From Nonomuraea basaltis (GTDB lineage Bacteria > Actinomycetota > Actinomycetes > Streptosporangiales > Streptosporangiaceae): a DNA stretch of 64,000 nucleotides. Location: contig NZ_VCJS01000042.1 in NCBI RefSeq assembly GCF_005893125.1, positions 1 to 64,000 of the forward strand, written 5' to 3'. Position numbers and translations under genes: made by a program. The notes below the pieces were generated by a model. That model did no database searches and was not told the DNA's origin. It saw only the letters and a list, made by a program, of their open reading frames with translations. The number at the start of each line of letters is the position of its first letter. Position 1 is the first letter of the stretch. Below, in pieces: positions 36,559 to 46,310 of the stretch.

Positions 36559-37970
36559 ACGTGGGCTCCCAGCAAGATGTGGGCCACCACGTCGGCGGCC
36601 GAGTGGTCGTCGGGCAGGCCGTCGAGAAAGGCGACATCCTGGCCGAGCGTGAGCAGCGGCGGCTCGACGTACCCGTCGGCACGCTGCTGGCCGAGGCCGA
36701 TCGCGGCCATCAGGCCGTTGCACAGGCAGCGCCGCCCCTCGGCCTCCTCGGCCGGGCGGCCCTTGCGCACGTAGACGTCCACCGGCTCGGCCGGGCACCG
36801 GTAGCCGATCGCGCCATCCGGCTTCGCGTACGGCGTGCGCAGGTAGCCCAGGTCGCACAGCCGCGGCCGTGCCTCGTACACCTTCTGCTCCGACAGCGTC
36901 CCTGCGATGGCGGCGACCTTGAACGGGAACCCGGTAGGCGAGGTACGCGGGTCGTTACGCACCCGGAGGCTGCGGTCTGCGGCCTGCTCGCGCAGCCGCC
37001 CGCGCAGGGCCGGGTCCAGCCCGGACTCCCGGCACAGCGCGAACGCCGACCCCACCTGGATCCCTTCCGCACCCGCGGCCCAGGCCCGTTCCAGCCCGCC
37101 GGGCGTGCCGTACCCGCCCGCCAGCCAAAACGGCAACCCGAGCGCGGCCACCTTGGCCAGGTCGACCTCGTCGCGCGGCCCGTACACCGGCTCACCCGCC
37201 GCATCGAGCGTCATCCGGCCCCGGGGCGGCGCGCTGTGCCCACCCGCGACCGGCGTCTCGATCACGAACCCGTCCGGCCTGGTCAGCGGCGAGCGAGCCA
37301 GGTACGCGGCCAGCACGTGCGCCGACACGATCGCCAGCAATCTGGGCCGGGCCAGCGGTGTCAGCCGAGAGCCGAGCAACTCGACGGGGTCGATCCCGAT
37401 CGAGTGCCCGTCCGCGCCCGCCACGGCGACCGAGACATGCCCGGGCCGGTGCTCGGCCAGGTCATCCAGCAGCCGCGGGATCTCCGCCGGGATGCCAGCG
37501 CCCATCAGCACGTAGTCGGCCCCGGCCAGCACCGCGCCGTACGCGGCGGCCGGCGTGGCGAGCTGGATCTTCTCCAGGTAGTTCACCCCGACGGGGCCGT
37601 CGTGGTCCTCCTTGGCGAGGAAAACCTCGGCAAAGTTGGCGACCACGGCCAGCTCGTCTCGGGCGCGGCTGTGCCGCAACCCCAGTCGGGGAACGGGCCG
37701 GTACGGGACGTCCCGCCCGCTCCCGCCGGGCACGAAATAGCGGCCGAGCACGCGCTCGGCGACCTCGGGCACTGGGAAACAGGCCAGCGCGCGGCGCAGG
37801 TGGCCGCCGGGGTCGCCGCGCTGCAGCCGCCTGGCCAGGGTGACGTCCAGCGCCGTGCCCGACACCACGCCCAGTTGCCCGGTCTCGGCGACCGCCCTGG
37901 CCAGCCGCCACCCCGACACTCCCACACCCATCCCGCCCTGGATCAGCACGGGCCGCGGCGGCTCATCCAC
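36555..37970 (-). CDS. Nitronate monooxygenase-like flavoprotein
   Basis: 471 residues from the GTG at 37970, which overlaps the nitroreductase stop. The TIM-barrel FMN enzyme shows VLIQGGMGVGVSGWRLA at the N-terminus, the phosphate-binding LPFWLAGGYGTPGGLERA and GAEGIQVGSAFALCRESGL. The family oxidises nitronates, or acts as 2-nitropropane dioxygenase; some related proteins are enoyl reductases. The extended C-terminus with a Cys pair (RRCLCNGL) is longer than in classical enzymes. Tight coupling on both sides makes a three-gene operon with the nitroreductase and the radical SAM gene. Confidence 0.85.
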   Translation of the reverse strand: MDEPPRPVLIQGGMGVGVSGWRLARAVAETGQLGVVSGTALDVTLARRLQRGDPGGHLRRALACFPVPEVAERVLGRYFVPGGSGRDVPYRPVPRLGLRHSRARDELAVVANFAEVFLAKEDHDGPVGVNYLEKIQLATPAAAYGAVLAGADYVLMGAGIPAEIPRLLDDLAEHRPGHVSVAVAGADGHSIGIDPVELLGSRLTPLARPRLLAIVSAHVLAAYLARSPLTRPDGFVIETPVAGGHSAPPRGRMTLDAAGEPVYGPRDEVDLAKVAALGLPFWLAGGYGTPGGLERAWAAGAEGIQVGSAFALCRESGLDPALRGRLREQAADRSLRVRNDPRTSPTGFPFKVAAIAGTLSEQKVYEARPRLCDLGYLRTPYAKPDGAIGYRCPAEPVDVYVRKGRPAEEAEGRRCLCNGLMAAIGLGQQRADGYVEPPLLTLGQDVAFLDGLPDDHSAADVVAHILLGAHV

Positions 37971-38994
37971 GCGGGACCTCCACCGGGTCGAGCACCTCGA
38001 ACACGGAACGGCGTGGCACGCGCCGCGCCGGTGAGCCATACCCGAATCTGGCCAGCATCTGCACGTGACCCAACGGCCCGGCCTGGTCGCCGCGGTGCTG
38101 CGCCGGGCGCAGGTCGAGCGGCTGGCTGAACATCGACGCCGCCACACCGTGCGCGGTCGCGGCAAGCAGCACCCGCTGCAACGCCTGCCCGGCACGCAAC
38201 CAGTCCAGCGGCCCGTCACCCCTGGTGAACAAGGCCCCGATCTGCGGATCCACCTCGAAGTCGGCACTCGGCCGCGCGCCGCCCAGGCCGAAGTCCCGCA
38301 TCGGCAACTCGCCGTTCCGCGGGCGAGGGCCGACGGCATGCCCGGGCACACCGTCGAAGCGCCGACCCGGATCCGTCCAGCAGGCCAGCTCGGCCCGGTA
38401 AGAATTCTCGGCGGCTAGCGTGCCCTCTGCCGCGCCGACCATGTCGAGCACCCGCCGTGCCGTCCGCCCCTTCACCAGGACCAGCGTGGCGCCCTCCGCG
38501 TACGCGGCGTGCACCAGGTCGACGAAGACATCCCTGGGCAGCCGGCGGCCGTCGAACGGGAAGCGGTTGGTGCGCCGGTGCGGGATCATGTCATACAGCA
38601 GCCGCTCATCCTGATCGGGCGGGTCACCCGGGGCGGCGTGCACGGTGGCCAGCAGGTCGGGGCGGCGAGCCGGGTCCGGCAGCGCCTTAACCCGGGCCTC
38701 GTGCCCGGTCATCCGGATCGCCAGCCGCAGGTTAAACAGCGCGGCCCCGCAACTGATGCCGAGCCCGCGCCCCATCGGATCGGTGACGGCCAGCAGCCGG
38801 TCCAGGTCGGCGTACAACTCCATCGTCGCGTCATCGACACGGCGGAAACGCCACGGCTGGGTGTTGTGCACCGACGGCGCCGCGACGGCGGCGTTCACCA
38901 TCCTGCTCACGCCGCCGGGCGTCGCGAACGGAAGCTCTTGGGCGGCGCGCGATCCGGCGTCGGGGGGAGCCGGGATCGCATCGATATCGGTCAC
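37963..38994 (-). CDS. Acg-family nitroreductase-like FMN-binding protein
   Basis: 343 residues with the Acg/Rv2032-type pattern: an N-terminal AAVAAPSVHNTQPWRF (FMN phosphate binding), PHRRTNRFPF in the middle and a C-terminal half-repeat. In Mycobacterium tuberculosis the acg genes are classic DosR (dormancy) targets and are FMN-storage or redox proteins with little nitroreductase activity. Here a perfect DosR-type palindrome lies 72 bp upstream of the start. It is the first gene of the coupled trio and probably of the whole leftward island. Confidence 0.85.
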   Translation of the reverse strand: MTDIDAIPAPPDAGSRAAQELPFATPGGVSRMVNAAVAAPSVHNTQPWRFRRVDDATMELYADLDRLLAVTDPMGRGLGISCGAALFNLRLAIRMTGHEARVKALPDPARRPDLLATVHAAPGDPPDQDERLLYDMIPHRRTNRFPFDGRRLPRDVFVDLVHAAYAEGATLVLVKGRTARRVLDMVGAAEGTLAAENSYRAELACWTDPGRRFDGVPGHAVGPRPRNGELPMRDFGLGGARPSADFEVDPQIGALFTRGDGPLDWLRAGQALQRVLLAATAHGVAASMFSQPLDLRPAQHRGDQAGPLGHVQMLARFGYGSPARRVPRRSVFEVLDPVEVPRG

Positions 38995-39065
38995 CGGGAC
39001 ATCCCCGACACAGAAGTAACAGCGGACATGAGATTAAGATCCCGTGCCTCGCTGTGGTCGCGGCA

Positions 39066-39079
39066 GGGACTAAAGTCCC
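39066..39079. promoter_or_regulatory. DosR/DevR-type operator upstream of the nitroreductase operon
   Basis: GGGACTAAAGTCCC is an exact match to the 14-bp core of the mycobacterial DosR box (GGGACT-WW-AGTCCC), 72 bp upstream of the start at 38994, a typical activator distance. Confidence 0.75.
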
Positions 39080-39309
39080 TTGGATCGCCTCCGATGGACC
39101 GTTTCCCGGCCACAACCCCGCATGCTCCCTTTGGGGCGTCTGGCAAGCCATCGGTTGACGGGCGCTGCCCTCGCATCGGCAATCTAGGCCGCTGCGGCGC
39201 TCCAGTTTGCCCCAGGCCAACGCCGCGTGCCAGCGTCACACTCGGACATCGGGATTGTCGCCGAACCCACGCCCCAAGGACACCGGTTGCGACACCGTCG
39301 GCGGCTCGG

Positions 39310-40512
39310 TCAGCGGCTCGTCGCGGCGTCCGTGCTCCTTCCACCGCGCGAGAAGCCGATCACGGGCAGCGTCAGCAGGACGAGTCCGGCGCCGTTGCCA
39401 GCGTGCTGCCGGTGGACAGGCTGTCGACGGCGAGACCGCCGACGAGGGCGCCGAGGGCGATGGACAGGTTGAACATCGAGACGTACAGCGAGGAGGCGGC
39501 CTCGGCGGCGTCCGGGGCGGCGTCGAGGATCCAGCTCTGGAAGGTGACGGGCACTGCACCGTAACCCAGACCCCACAGGACAAGGGGCGCCGCGGCCGGG
39601 ACGACGCCGTCACCATACGACGCGAGCAGCGCCATGGCGGTGGCCAGTACGAGCGCGATGGCGACGACGGCCCGGCGCAGCCGTCCGGTGATCAAGGCGC
39701 CGGCGATGAAGTTCCCGCACAGACCGGCGACACCGAAGACCAGCAGGAGCGTGCTGATCATGCCGTCGTCGACGCCGTCTCCCTGCAGGATAGGCCTGAC
39801 GAAGGTATAGGCGGTGAAGTGCCCGGTGATGACCAGGAACGTCATCGCGATGCCCACCCGCACCCCGGCGTGGGAGCGGAGGACCTTCGGCAGCGCGGCG
39901 AAGATGATCGTCTGCTGCGGCTCCACCTTCGGCATCAGCGCCGCCATGCCGACCAGCGAGGCCACGCCGAGCAGGCCGACGGCGGCGAACGCGACGCGCC
40001 AGCCGAGCAGATCGCCGATGAGCGTGCCCAGGGGCACGCCGAGGACGGACGCAGCCTCGACGCCGCCGAAGATGACGGCGGTGGCGCGGGCCACGTGCCG
40101 CTCGGGCACCAGCCGGAGCGCGATGCCGCCGGCAAGGGACCAGAACCCGCCGACGCTGACCCCTATCAGGATCCGGGCGAGGAGGACGACGGCGAACCCG
40201 GCCGCGAACGCCGAGGCCAGATTGGCCGCACCCACCAGGCCGACCAGGACGGCCAGCACCAGGCGGCGGTCGAGCCGCCCGGTGGCCACGGTCACCAGGG
40301 GCGCGGAGACGGCGGCGACCAGCCCGGGCACGGTGACCATCAGGCCGGCCGTGCCCTCGGAGATCTCCAGAGCCGAGCCGATCTGGTTAAGCAGGCCCAC
40401 GGGCAGCAGTTCGGAGGTCATCAAGGAAGATGCCCAGGGCCACGGCGCATACGGCGAGCCATCCCCTGAGGGGACGGCGAGCGGTGTACGGCGGGGAGTC
40501 GGCGAGTGTCAC
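39310..40512 (-). pseudogene. MFS drug-type transporter with two frameshifts
   Basis: The GTG at 40512 has AAGGAAGGCGC upstream and gives MTLADSPPYTARRPLRGWLA with the first part of helix 1. A one-base insertion near 40422 shifts the frame; MTSELLPVGLLNQIGSAL then carries on as a DHA1/AraJ-type efflux protein with about ten further helices. A second shift near 39395 moves the last helix to another frame (GLVLLTLPVIGFSRGG). Restored, the protein would have about 400 residues. It follows the AhpD-like gene by 91 bp. Confidence 0.75.
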
Positions 40513-40603
40513 AGCGCCTTCCTTGAAGGTCTTGCTTTGGTCGTGGACATGGGATGGGCGGCGGCCACGTGGCCACCGCCCGTGACGTGGGGGTGCTCCG
40601 GAA

Positions 40604-41056
40604 CTAGGTGGTGCCGGGCGTCTTGCGCGTGGTCACGTTCATGCGGTTCCAGACGTTGACCGTGAAGATCAGCGCGATGAGCTGGGCCAGCTCCTTGTCG
40701 TCGAAGTGCTCGCGGGCCTGGTCGTAGATCTCGTCGGTGACGCCGTCGGGCAGCAGGGTGATGGCCTCGGTCAGGGCGAGGGCGGCCCGCTCCTTGGCGG
40801 TGTACAGGCTGGACTCGTGCCAGGCGCTGAGCTGGTAGAGGCGTTCCTCGCTCTCGCCGCCCTTGCGGGCGTCGCGGGTGTGGTAGTCGAGGCAGTAGGC
40901 GCATGTGTTGATCTGTGAGGCGCGTATCTGCACCAGCTCCAGGAGCGCCGGGTCGAGGCCCTCGCGGGCGGCGGCGTCCAGGGCAAGGACGGCTTTGAAG
41001 ACGCGCGGAGCCATGGCGGCGAAGTTCATGCGCTCGGGGATCTGAACGGTTGTCAT
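40604..41056 (-). CDS. AhpD/carboxymuconolactone decarboxylase-family protein
   Basis: 150 residues from the ATG at 41056 (MTTVQIPERMNF). The AhpD-like active site is present as INTCAYCLDYHTRDARK, with the redox Cys pair and the His two turns later. Members act as thiol peroxidases or alkylhydroperoxidases. The start lies ~48 bp from the divergent MocR regulator, with an inverted repeat between, so this gene is probably its target. Confidence 0.85.
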   Translation of the reverse strand: MTTVQIPERMNFAAMAPRVFKAVLALDAAAREGLDPALLELVQIRASQINTCAYCLDYHTRDARKGGESEERLYQLSAWHESSLYTAKERAALALTEAITLLPDGVTDEIYDQAREHFDDKELAQLIALIFTVNVWNRMNVTTRKTPGTT

Positions 41057-41079
41057 GGTGACCACGCTAGGAGCACAAA

Positions 41080-41097
41080 GAACCTAGGATATGGTTC
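41080..41097. promoter_or_regulatory. Inverted repeat GAACC-N8-GGTTC between AhpD-like and MocR genes
   Basis: Perfect 5-base arms around 8 bases within the 47-bp divergent gap. The position fits a MocR operator controlling both genes. Confidence 0.45.
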
Positions 41098-41103
41098 ATT
41101 TCC

Positions 41104-42540
41104 GTGGCGGAATCATGGGCCAATTCCGGGTCCCGGAGGGCGGGCGGCAGCGACCTCTACCTGGACCTCGGCGGCACGGGCAGCGTACGAGCGCGGCTGA
41201 TGGGAGCACTGCGCGAGGTGATCCAGTCCGGGCGGCTGGCTCCCGGGACCCGGCTGCCGCCCTATCGCGCCCTCGCGCTCGACCTGGGGATCGCCCGCAA
41301 CACCGTCGCCCAGGCGTACGCCGAGCTCGCCGAGGAGGGCTGGCTGACGGCCCGCCAGGGCTCGGGCACCAGCGTCGCCCGGCGTGCGGCTCCGCTGGAG
41401 ACCGGCCCCGCCCATGGCCCGGTTCGCCGAACGCCCCGCCGTGTCCTGTACGACCTCGCGCCCAGCTCACCGGACGCGGCCGCCTTCCCCCGCGGTGTGT
41501 GGTTGACCTCGGCGCGCAGGGCGCTGGCCGCCGCGCCCACCGAGGCCTTCGGCGTGGGTGACCCGCGCGGCCGCATCGAACTCCGCCAGGCCCTGGCGGA
41601 CTATCTGGCGCGGGCGCGCGGCGTACGTGCGGAGCCGGGCCGAATCGTCGTCTGCGCCGGTTTCGCCTCCGCCCTGCGGCTGCTGCGTCAGGTGCTGGAG
41701 GGCGCGATCGCGGTGGAGTCGTACGGCCTGGACTTCCACCGCTCGATCCTCTCCGAGGCGGGACCGGCGACCGTCCCTCTGACGGTGGATGCGGACGGGG
41801 CCCGCGTCGACGAACTCTCCGCCACCGATGCTTGCGCGGTGCTGCTGACACCCGCGCACCAGTACCCGACCGGCGGGCCGCTGCGCCCCGAGCGGCGGGC
41901 GGCGGTCGTCGACTGGGCACGCGCGATGGGCGCCATAGTGCTGGAGGACGACTACGACGGCGAGTTCCGCTACGACCGCGACCCGGTCGGCGCCGTGCAG
42001 GGCCTCGACCCCGACCACGTCGTCTACCTCAGCTCGGCGAGCAAGAGCCTGTCGCCCGCGCTGCGGCTGGGCTGGATGGTGCTGCCCGGGCGGCTCGTGG
42101 AGCGTGTGGTCGAGGCGAAGGGACCGCGGGAGACGTGGTCGGGCGTGGTGGACCAGCTCACCCTCGCCGACTTCCTGTCCAGCGGCTCGCACGAGCGCCA
42201 CCTGCGGCGCATGCGCAAGATCTACCGGCGGCGCCGGGACCAGCTCACCGCCACGCTTGCCCGGCAGGCCCCGCACATCCGCGTCAGCGGCATCGCCGCC
42301 GGCTTGCACGCCGTGCTCGACCTTCCGCCGGGGACCGAGGAAGCCGCTCTTCGCGCCGCCCGCCGCCTGGGCCTGGCCCTCGACGGCCTCGGGGCCTACC
42401 GCCACCCCGCTGGCGCCATGCCCCCACGTGACGGCCTCGTCATCGGGTACGGCACCCCGCCCGAGCACTTGTTCACAACCGCTCTGGACGCGCTGTGCCT
42501 GGCCCTGCCCGCCCAGCCGCAGACCGTAGAGGGCCGGTAG
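41104..42540 (+). CDS. MocR/PdxR-type regulator (GntR helix-turn-helix plus aminotransferase domain)
   Basis: 478 residues from the GTG at 41104. The N-terminal winged helix (LPPYRALALDLGIARNTVAQ) is joined to a fold-type I aminotransferase domain. The PLP lysine is in YLSSASKSLSPALRLGW near residue 314 and the Asp/Tyr of LEDDYDGEFRYD lies at about 282. MocR proteins use bound PLP as a sensor. The neighbouring AhpD-like gene is the likely target. Confidence 0.9.
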   Translation: MAESWANSGSRRAGGSDLYLDLGGTGSVRARLMGALREVIQSGRLAPGTRLPPYRALALDLGIARNTVAQAYAELAEEGWLTARQGSGTSVARRAAPLETGPAHGPVRRTPRRVLYDLAPSSPDAAAFPRGVWLTSARRALAAAPTEAFGVGDPRGRIELRQALADYLARARGVRAEPGRIVVCAGFASALRLLRQVLEGAIAVESYGLDFHRSILSEAGPATVPLTVDADGARVDELSATDACAVLLTPAHQYPTGGPLRPERRAAVVDWARAMGAIVLEDDYDGEFRYDRDPVGAVQGLDPDHVVYLSSASKSLSPALRLGWMVLPGRLVERVVEAKGPRETWSGVVDQLTLADFLSSGSHERHLRRMRKIYRRRRDQLTATLARQAPHIRVSGIAAGLHAVLDLPPGTEEAALRAARRLGLALDGLGAYRHPAGAMPPRDGLVIGYGTPPEHLFTTALDALCLALPAQPQTVEGR

Positions 42541-42654
42541 GAGTCCACTGTCCCTCTGCCGACAACGTAGACCGCCGGGTTGGGGCCCCGGTGGTCAGCG
42601 GCCGGTCCGTGAGGATGCCAGTCGGAGCACGCAGACCACAGACCATGCCCTTGC

Positions 42655-42860
42655 CCGCTCAAATTGCGGAGAAGTGCACCCGGTACTTCCCGCAGATCGA
42701 GACCGGACAGCCGACCATCTGCTCGGAGACCTGCGGCCTCGACCCCGAGCTGATCGCAGCCGCCAGGAACGACGCCCCAGGGCCCCGGGTGGCCAGCGCG
42801 GCCACCGTGCCGGCCTGGCGCAGCGCCGCGCGCTGGGGATGCCAACCGGGGCATCCCGGC
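42655..42860 (+). pseudogene. Relic of nitrate reductase beta subunit (narH-like)
   Basis: One plus-strand frame reads AEKCTRYFPQIETGQPTICS followed by ETC. This matches the NarH iron-sulfur segment normally written EKCTFCYPRIExGxPTVCSETC, with the second Cys lost. It is followed by GLDPELIAAARND, resembling a more C-terminal NarH region, so internal sequence has been deleted. No start or complete domain remains. Confidence 0.55.
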
Positions 42861-42868
42861 CGGCGCGG

Positions 42869-43913
42869 TCAGTCGGCGAGCCGCTGGTTGATCCACCCGA
42901 TGATCGTCGTCATCACCTGGTCGAGCTTGGACACCGCGCAATGGCCAGTGTCCGGCACGAGTTCGACCTGGGTGGCGCGGCGGGCTTGGAAGACGAGGGT
43001 GTCGAGCTGGGGGACATGTACGTCGTCGGCACCATTGATCACCAGCATCGGCGCGTTGACGTCCCGGTCGAGCAGGGGCCGCAGCGACATCGAGGCCAGC
43101 CGCTCGGCGAGTTCGCGCGTGCTGGGCCGGTGGTCGAAGCCTGCGGCGTTGCCGACGATGTCGGCCATCCCGAAGCGCCACTGGCGGTCGTGAGCGAAGG
43201 CGGCCTCGACCGGCCCGCCGAGCACGACCGCACCATCAACCTGGCCGGCCAGCCCGCTGCGCGCGGAGAAGTAGCCGCCCATCGAGATGCCCAGGTGCAC
43301 GACAGTGCCGTTGCCGAGCGTGCGCGCGGCGTCGATCAGGCCATCGATGACCTCGACGCTTGCCGGGCCCATCGGCACCTGCATCTCACCGGTGCCGGGG
43401 ATGTCGAACGCGAGCACCCGGGCGCCGACCGTCAACGCCCCCCGGCGAACAGCCGGTGCAGGTCCATCTTCCAGCTGCCGACGCCGCCGCTGACCATGAC
43501 CACGGGAGAGTCGGCGGGCAGACCGGGCGCGGCGAGGAGGTGGACCGCCACCTGGGTGGTTGTGCCCTGGTACGGCACCTCGAGCACACGCCGCTCGAAG
43601 GACACCGGAAAGCGCGCCGAGGCCAGTTCGTACTGCGCCAGTTGACGTTGCAGGGCGGCGCGCTTGGCGTCGTCGGCCAGCGTTGGGAACTTCGCCCAGC
43701 CGTACGCCAGGGCCGCGAGGTCGTGGCGGCCATCGTCGGCGTACTGGGCGGCCAGCGTCGACCATTCGTGCACCCACCCGGGCTGGAGGGCCACATCCGC
43801 GTGATGGCGGCGCGTACTTGGTCGACGGCCTCAGCGGGAAGGCCGGTGTTGACCATCTGCGGGTAGCGCTCGGCGAACAGTTCCCGAGGGTCGAGTGGCC
43901 ACTGGTAGGACAT
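42869..43913 (-). pseudogene. Alpha/beta hydrolase (FrsA/DUF1100-like) with two frameshifts
   Basis: Starts MSYQWPLDPRELFAERYPQM at 43913. A shift near 43800 is needed to reach LQPGWVHEWSTLAAQYADDG ... VVMVSGGVGSWKMDLHRLF, and a second one in a run of six C near 43440 leads to ALTVGARVLAFDIPGTGE, then the nucleophile elbow LGISMGGYFSA and the terminal DTGHCAVSKLD. All catalytic parts are present but in three frames. It is divergent from the TetR gene, probably its former target. Confidence 0.75.
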
Positions 43914-43924
43914 CGCCGGGCCTC

Positions 43925-43992
43925 CTTAATGCGTGAACTCTTGCGTTAAAGCTCTAGCGGCGTTGACTGTAAAGGCAAGCAGACTTGCGTTA
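43925..43992. promoter_or_regulatory. Paired TetR-type operators around CTTGCGTTA
   Basis: CTTGCGTTA occurs at 43940 and 43984. Each copy has an imperfect inverted partner upstream (TTAATGCG near 43926; TAAAGGCAAG at 43970). They lie in the 80-bp gap between the hydrolase relic and the TetR gene, the second overlapping the TetR start region. Confidence 0.5.
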
Positions 43993-43994
43993 GT

Positions 43995-44618
43995 GTGTTC
44001 CTGGTGAGCGAGACCAGCGTTCGTCGCCGCCCCGGCGGCCGCTCCGCGCGGGTGCGCCGAGCCTTGTTCGACGCCACGATCGAGGTTCTTCACCAGCACG
44101 GCGCGTCGGGCCTGACCGTACGCGAGGTCGCGACCCGAGCCGGCGTCAACGAGGCGTCGGTCTACCGGCGTTTCGGCACGCGCGAGAACCTCATGATCGA
44201 GGCACTGCTCAGCCACAGTGAACAACTGCTCCCGATCCCGGACACCGGGTCGTTGCACGGCGACCTGGTCGCCTTCGCCACCGAGATCAGCGCGTACGTG
44301 ACCAGCCCCTTGGGCAGCGCGCTACTGCGGGTGCTGGCCGCAGCCGGCGACGACCCGGCGGTTGACCGCGTCCGAGAGCAATTCGCGCGGGGGCGCTTCA
44401 CGTTGGCGGGCGACATCGTCACCCGAGCGATCGCCCGCGGGGAACTGCCCGACACCACCGATGCGCGGCTGGTGCTGGAGATGCTGATCGCTCCGCTGCA
44501 CTTGCGCGCACTGCTTACCCGCGAGCCGATTGACGACGAAGCACCACGGAGGCTCGCGGACGCGATCGTGCGTGGCTTCGGCGCCCGCCCCGATACGACC
44601 GGCGCTCAGCACGGCTGA
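43995..44618 (+). CDS. TetR/AcrR-family repressor
   Basis: 207 residues, or 204 if the GTG at 44004 is used. The helix-turn-helix reads GASGLTVREVATRAGVNEAS with VYRRFGTRENL, typical of TetR proteins; the C-terminal ligand domain is all helical. It is divergent from the frameshifted hydrolase, with two operator-like repeats between. Confidence 0.85.
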   Translation: MFLVSETSVRRRPGGRSARVRRALFDATIEVLHQHGASGLTVREVATRAGVNEASVYRRFGTRENLMIEALLSHSEQLLPIPDTGSLHGDLVAFATEISAYVTSPLGSALLRVLAAAGDDPAVDRVREQFARGRFTLAGDIVTRAIARGELPDTTDARLVLEMLIAPLHLRALLTREPIDDEAPRRLADAIVRGFGARPDTTGAQHG

Positions 44619-44732
44619 TCCGGCTCCGAGGGCGACGGGCCACGGTGCCGGATGGTCCGGCGGCGGTGGCCGAGTATCCACCGCGCGCCGGCCCGCCGCT
44701 GGACGAGCGCGATCGTCAGCGACTCCGGTAGG

Positions 44733-45179
44733 TCATCGGCCGGCTTGCCGGGTGAGACCGCGCCGCGCGGGCAAGCCCGGCCAGGTCAGCGCCAGGCATG
44801 CGGCCGGCAACAGCACGCCCACCCCGAGCGAGATGGTCTGCCCGATCGCGTCACCCACCGAGAATTCCTCGAGGTGGAAGGCGTGGAAGATGAAGTGTGG
44901 CACCGCGAATATCAGGTTGGCCACCAGGGCCGTGCGTACCATGAGCCGGTCCATGGTCACCGCGGCAACGGCCAGAACGAAGGCGTACGTCATGGTCAGC
45001 GCGCCGACGTCGCGCATGAGGTGCTCGCTGTAGGGCGGGATGAGCGACACCCACGGGTGGTTTGTGGTGGGGACGTTGTCGTAGAAGAACTTCGGCGCGA
45101 ACAGTTGCACCGCGCCGCTCACGCCCTGCGTGACGGCCAGAAACACCACTCCCGCGCGCAGCCATGATCGGGTGTTCAT
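44733..45179 (-). CDS. Four-helix membrane protein of unknown function
   Basis: 148 residues with four predicted membrane helices (about 8-27, 55-75, 85-105 and 112-133). Conserved-looking motifs are PKFFYDNVPTTNHPWVSLIP and NLIFAVPHFIFHAFHLEEF with several His, suggesting haem or metal binding, but the family is unknown to me. Its ATG overlaps the stop of the NAD(P)-binding protein gene as ATGA. A partial copy of this gene lies at 48.36 kb on the other strand. Confidence 0.7.
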   Translation of the reverse strand: MNTRSWLRAGVVFLAVTQGVSGAVQLFAPKFFYDNVPTTNHPWVSLIPPYSEHLMRDVGALTMTYAFVLAVAAVTMDRLMVRTALVANLIFAVPHFIFHAFHLEEFSVGDAIGQTISLGVGVLLPAACLALTWPGLPARRGLTRQAGR

Positions 45180-45949
45180 CGGTGGGCTCCCTCGGCCAGC
45201 CAGGACTCGAATGTGGCGGATCCGCGGTCGGGGTCTCGGGCGATGTTGTGGCCCTCGCGCAGCGCGCGAAACAACTTGCCAGGTAGCTTGAGAGTCCAGA
45301 CGGGGCGTTGCTTGCCGGTGATGCGCAGGTAGGCGCGCGCCAGGTCACCGGTGTCGCGGATCTCAGGGCCGGCCAGGTCGCGTACGCGGCCACCCGGTTC
45401 CCCGAGCGCCAGCTCGACCAGCCGGTCGGCCACCTCGCGCACGTCAACGGGCTGAAGGCGGCCGGTCGGCAGCGGCATGACGGGCAGTTTCGCGGCGCCC
45501 GCGAACAGGGACCGAACCAGGTCGTGGAACTGGGCAGCGCGCAGGATCGTGAACGGTACGCCCGACTCCTCGATGAGCTTCTCCGAGGCGAGCTTGCCGC
45601 GGTAGTAGGCCAGCGGCACCTGGTCGATGTTGATGATCGAGATGTAGACCAGGTGCGGCGAACCCGCCTGCCGGGCCGCCTCGAGCAGCGTACGCGTGAT
45701 GTACGCCTCCTTCTGCCGGCCAGAGCGACCGGAGGCGCAGTGCACGATCGTCCGTACGCCGGCCATCGCGTCGGCGACTCCCCGCCCGGTGGTCAGATCC
45801 GCCACCGCCCATTCGTAGTGCTGAGGGTCCTCGGCGGGACGTGGGCGGCGGCTCATCACGCGGACGCCGTGCCCGATGGCCAGCAGCCGTGCCACCACCT
45901 CCCGGCCGAGCGTCGCCGTGGCGCCGGTCACCAGAGTCCGTTCCTGCAT
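45176..45949 (-). CDS. NmrA-like NAD(P)-binding protein
   Basis: 257 residues of the atypical short-chain dehydrogenase (NmrA/complex I 30-kDa-like) type: TLVTGATATLGREVVARLL binds NAD(P), with VMSRRPR giving NADPH preference and HLVYISIINIDQVPLAYYRGK holding the YxxxK pair. It is translationally coupled to a frameshifted small gene upstream (TGATG) and to the membrane protein downstream. Function is uncertain; it may be a redox sensor or reductase. Confidence 0.8.
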   Translation of the reverse strand: MQERTLVTGATATLGREVVARLLAIGHGVRVMSRRPRPAEDPQHYEWAVADLTTGRGVADAMAGVRTIVHCASGRSGRQKEAYITRTLLEAARQAGSPHLVYISIINIDQVPLAYYRGKLASEKLIEESGVPFTILRAAQFHDLVRSLFAGAAKLPVMPLPTGRLQPVDVREVADRLVELALGEPGGRVRDLAGPEIRDTGDLARAYLRITGKQRPVWTLKLPGKLFRALREGHNIARDPDRGSATFESWLAEGAHR

Positions 45950-46274
45950 CAGCCTCTCCCTTCAAAGTTCTTCTCCTTGACATCGGCGGTCGTGATCGTG
46001 GGTTGAGCGGGCTGGCCATGCGGCTCGGTAGACCAGTCGGGGTAGGCATCGCGCACACGGCCGGTCAGGCATCGACGGTGGCCAGGCCAATGAGTGGGAC
46101 GAGCGTGGCAATCGCGGTCAAGGCCGGCCCGGCGGACATGGCATACACGACGGGAGTACGTCCAGGGGCGGACTGCCCGGTCTGAGACGTTGCGGTTGTC
46201 GGCAATGTTCTTCCTTCATCTGAGGCGTCGGCGTCATGCACCGTGAAATTTACAACGTAAGTTTCAGGGTGCAT
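45949..46274 (-). pseudogene. Small membrane protein gene with a frameshift
   Basis: One frame gives MSAGPALTAIATLVPLIGLA then TVDA and stop; a one-base shift leads to LTGRVRDAYPDWSTEPHG and ends DVKEKNFEGRG with a good ribosome binding site for the next gene and a TGATG overlap. The upstream start is uncertain; the ATG at 46274 overlaps the TetR operator region. The protein would have one membrane helix. Confidence 0.45.
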
Positions 46275-46293
46275 GCTAAACTTACGACGTAAG
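46250..46293. promoter_or_regulatory. TetR-type operators with CTTACG/CGTAAG half sites
   Basis: CTTACGACGTAAG (46281-46293) is a perfect 13-bp palindrome; TTACAACGTAAG (46250-46261) is a second, weaker copy. They lie 18 bp upstream of the TetR gene at 46311 and between it and the leftward gene set. Confidence 0.65.
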
Positions 46294-46310
46294 ATTCGTC
46301 AAGTGCGAGG

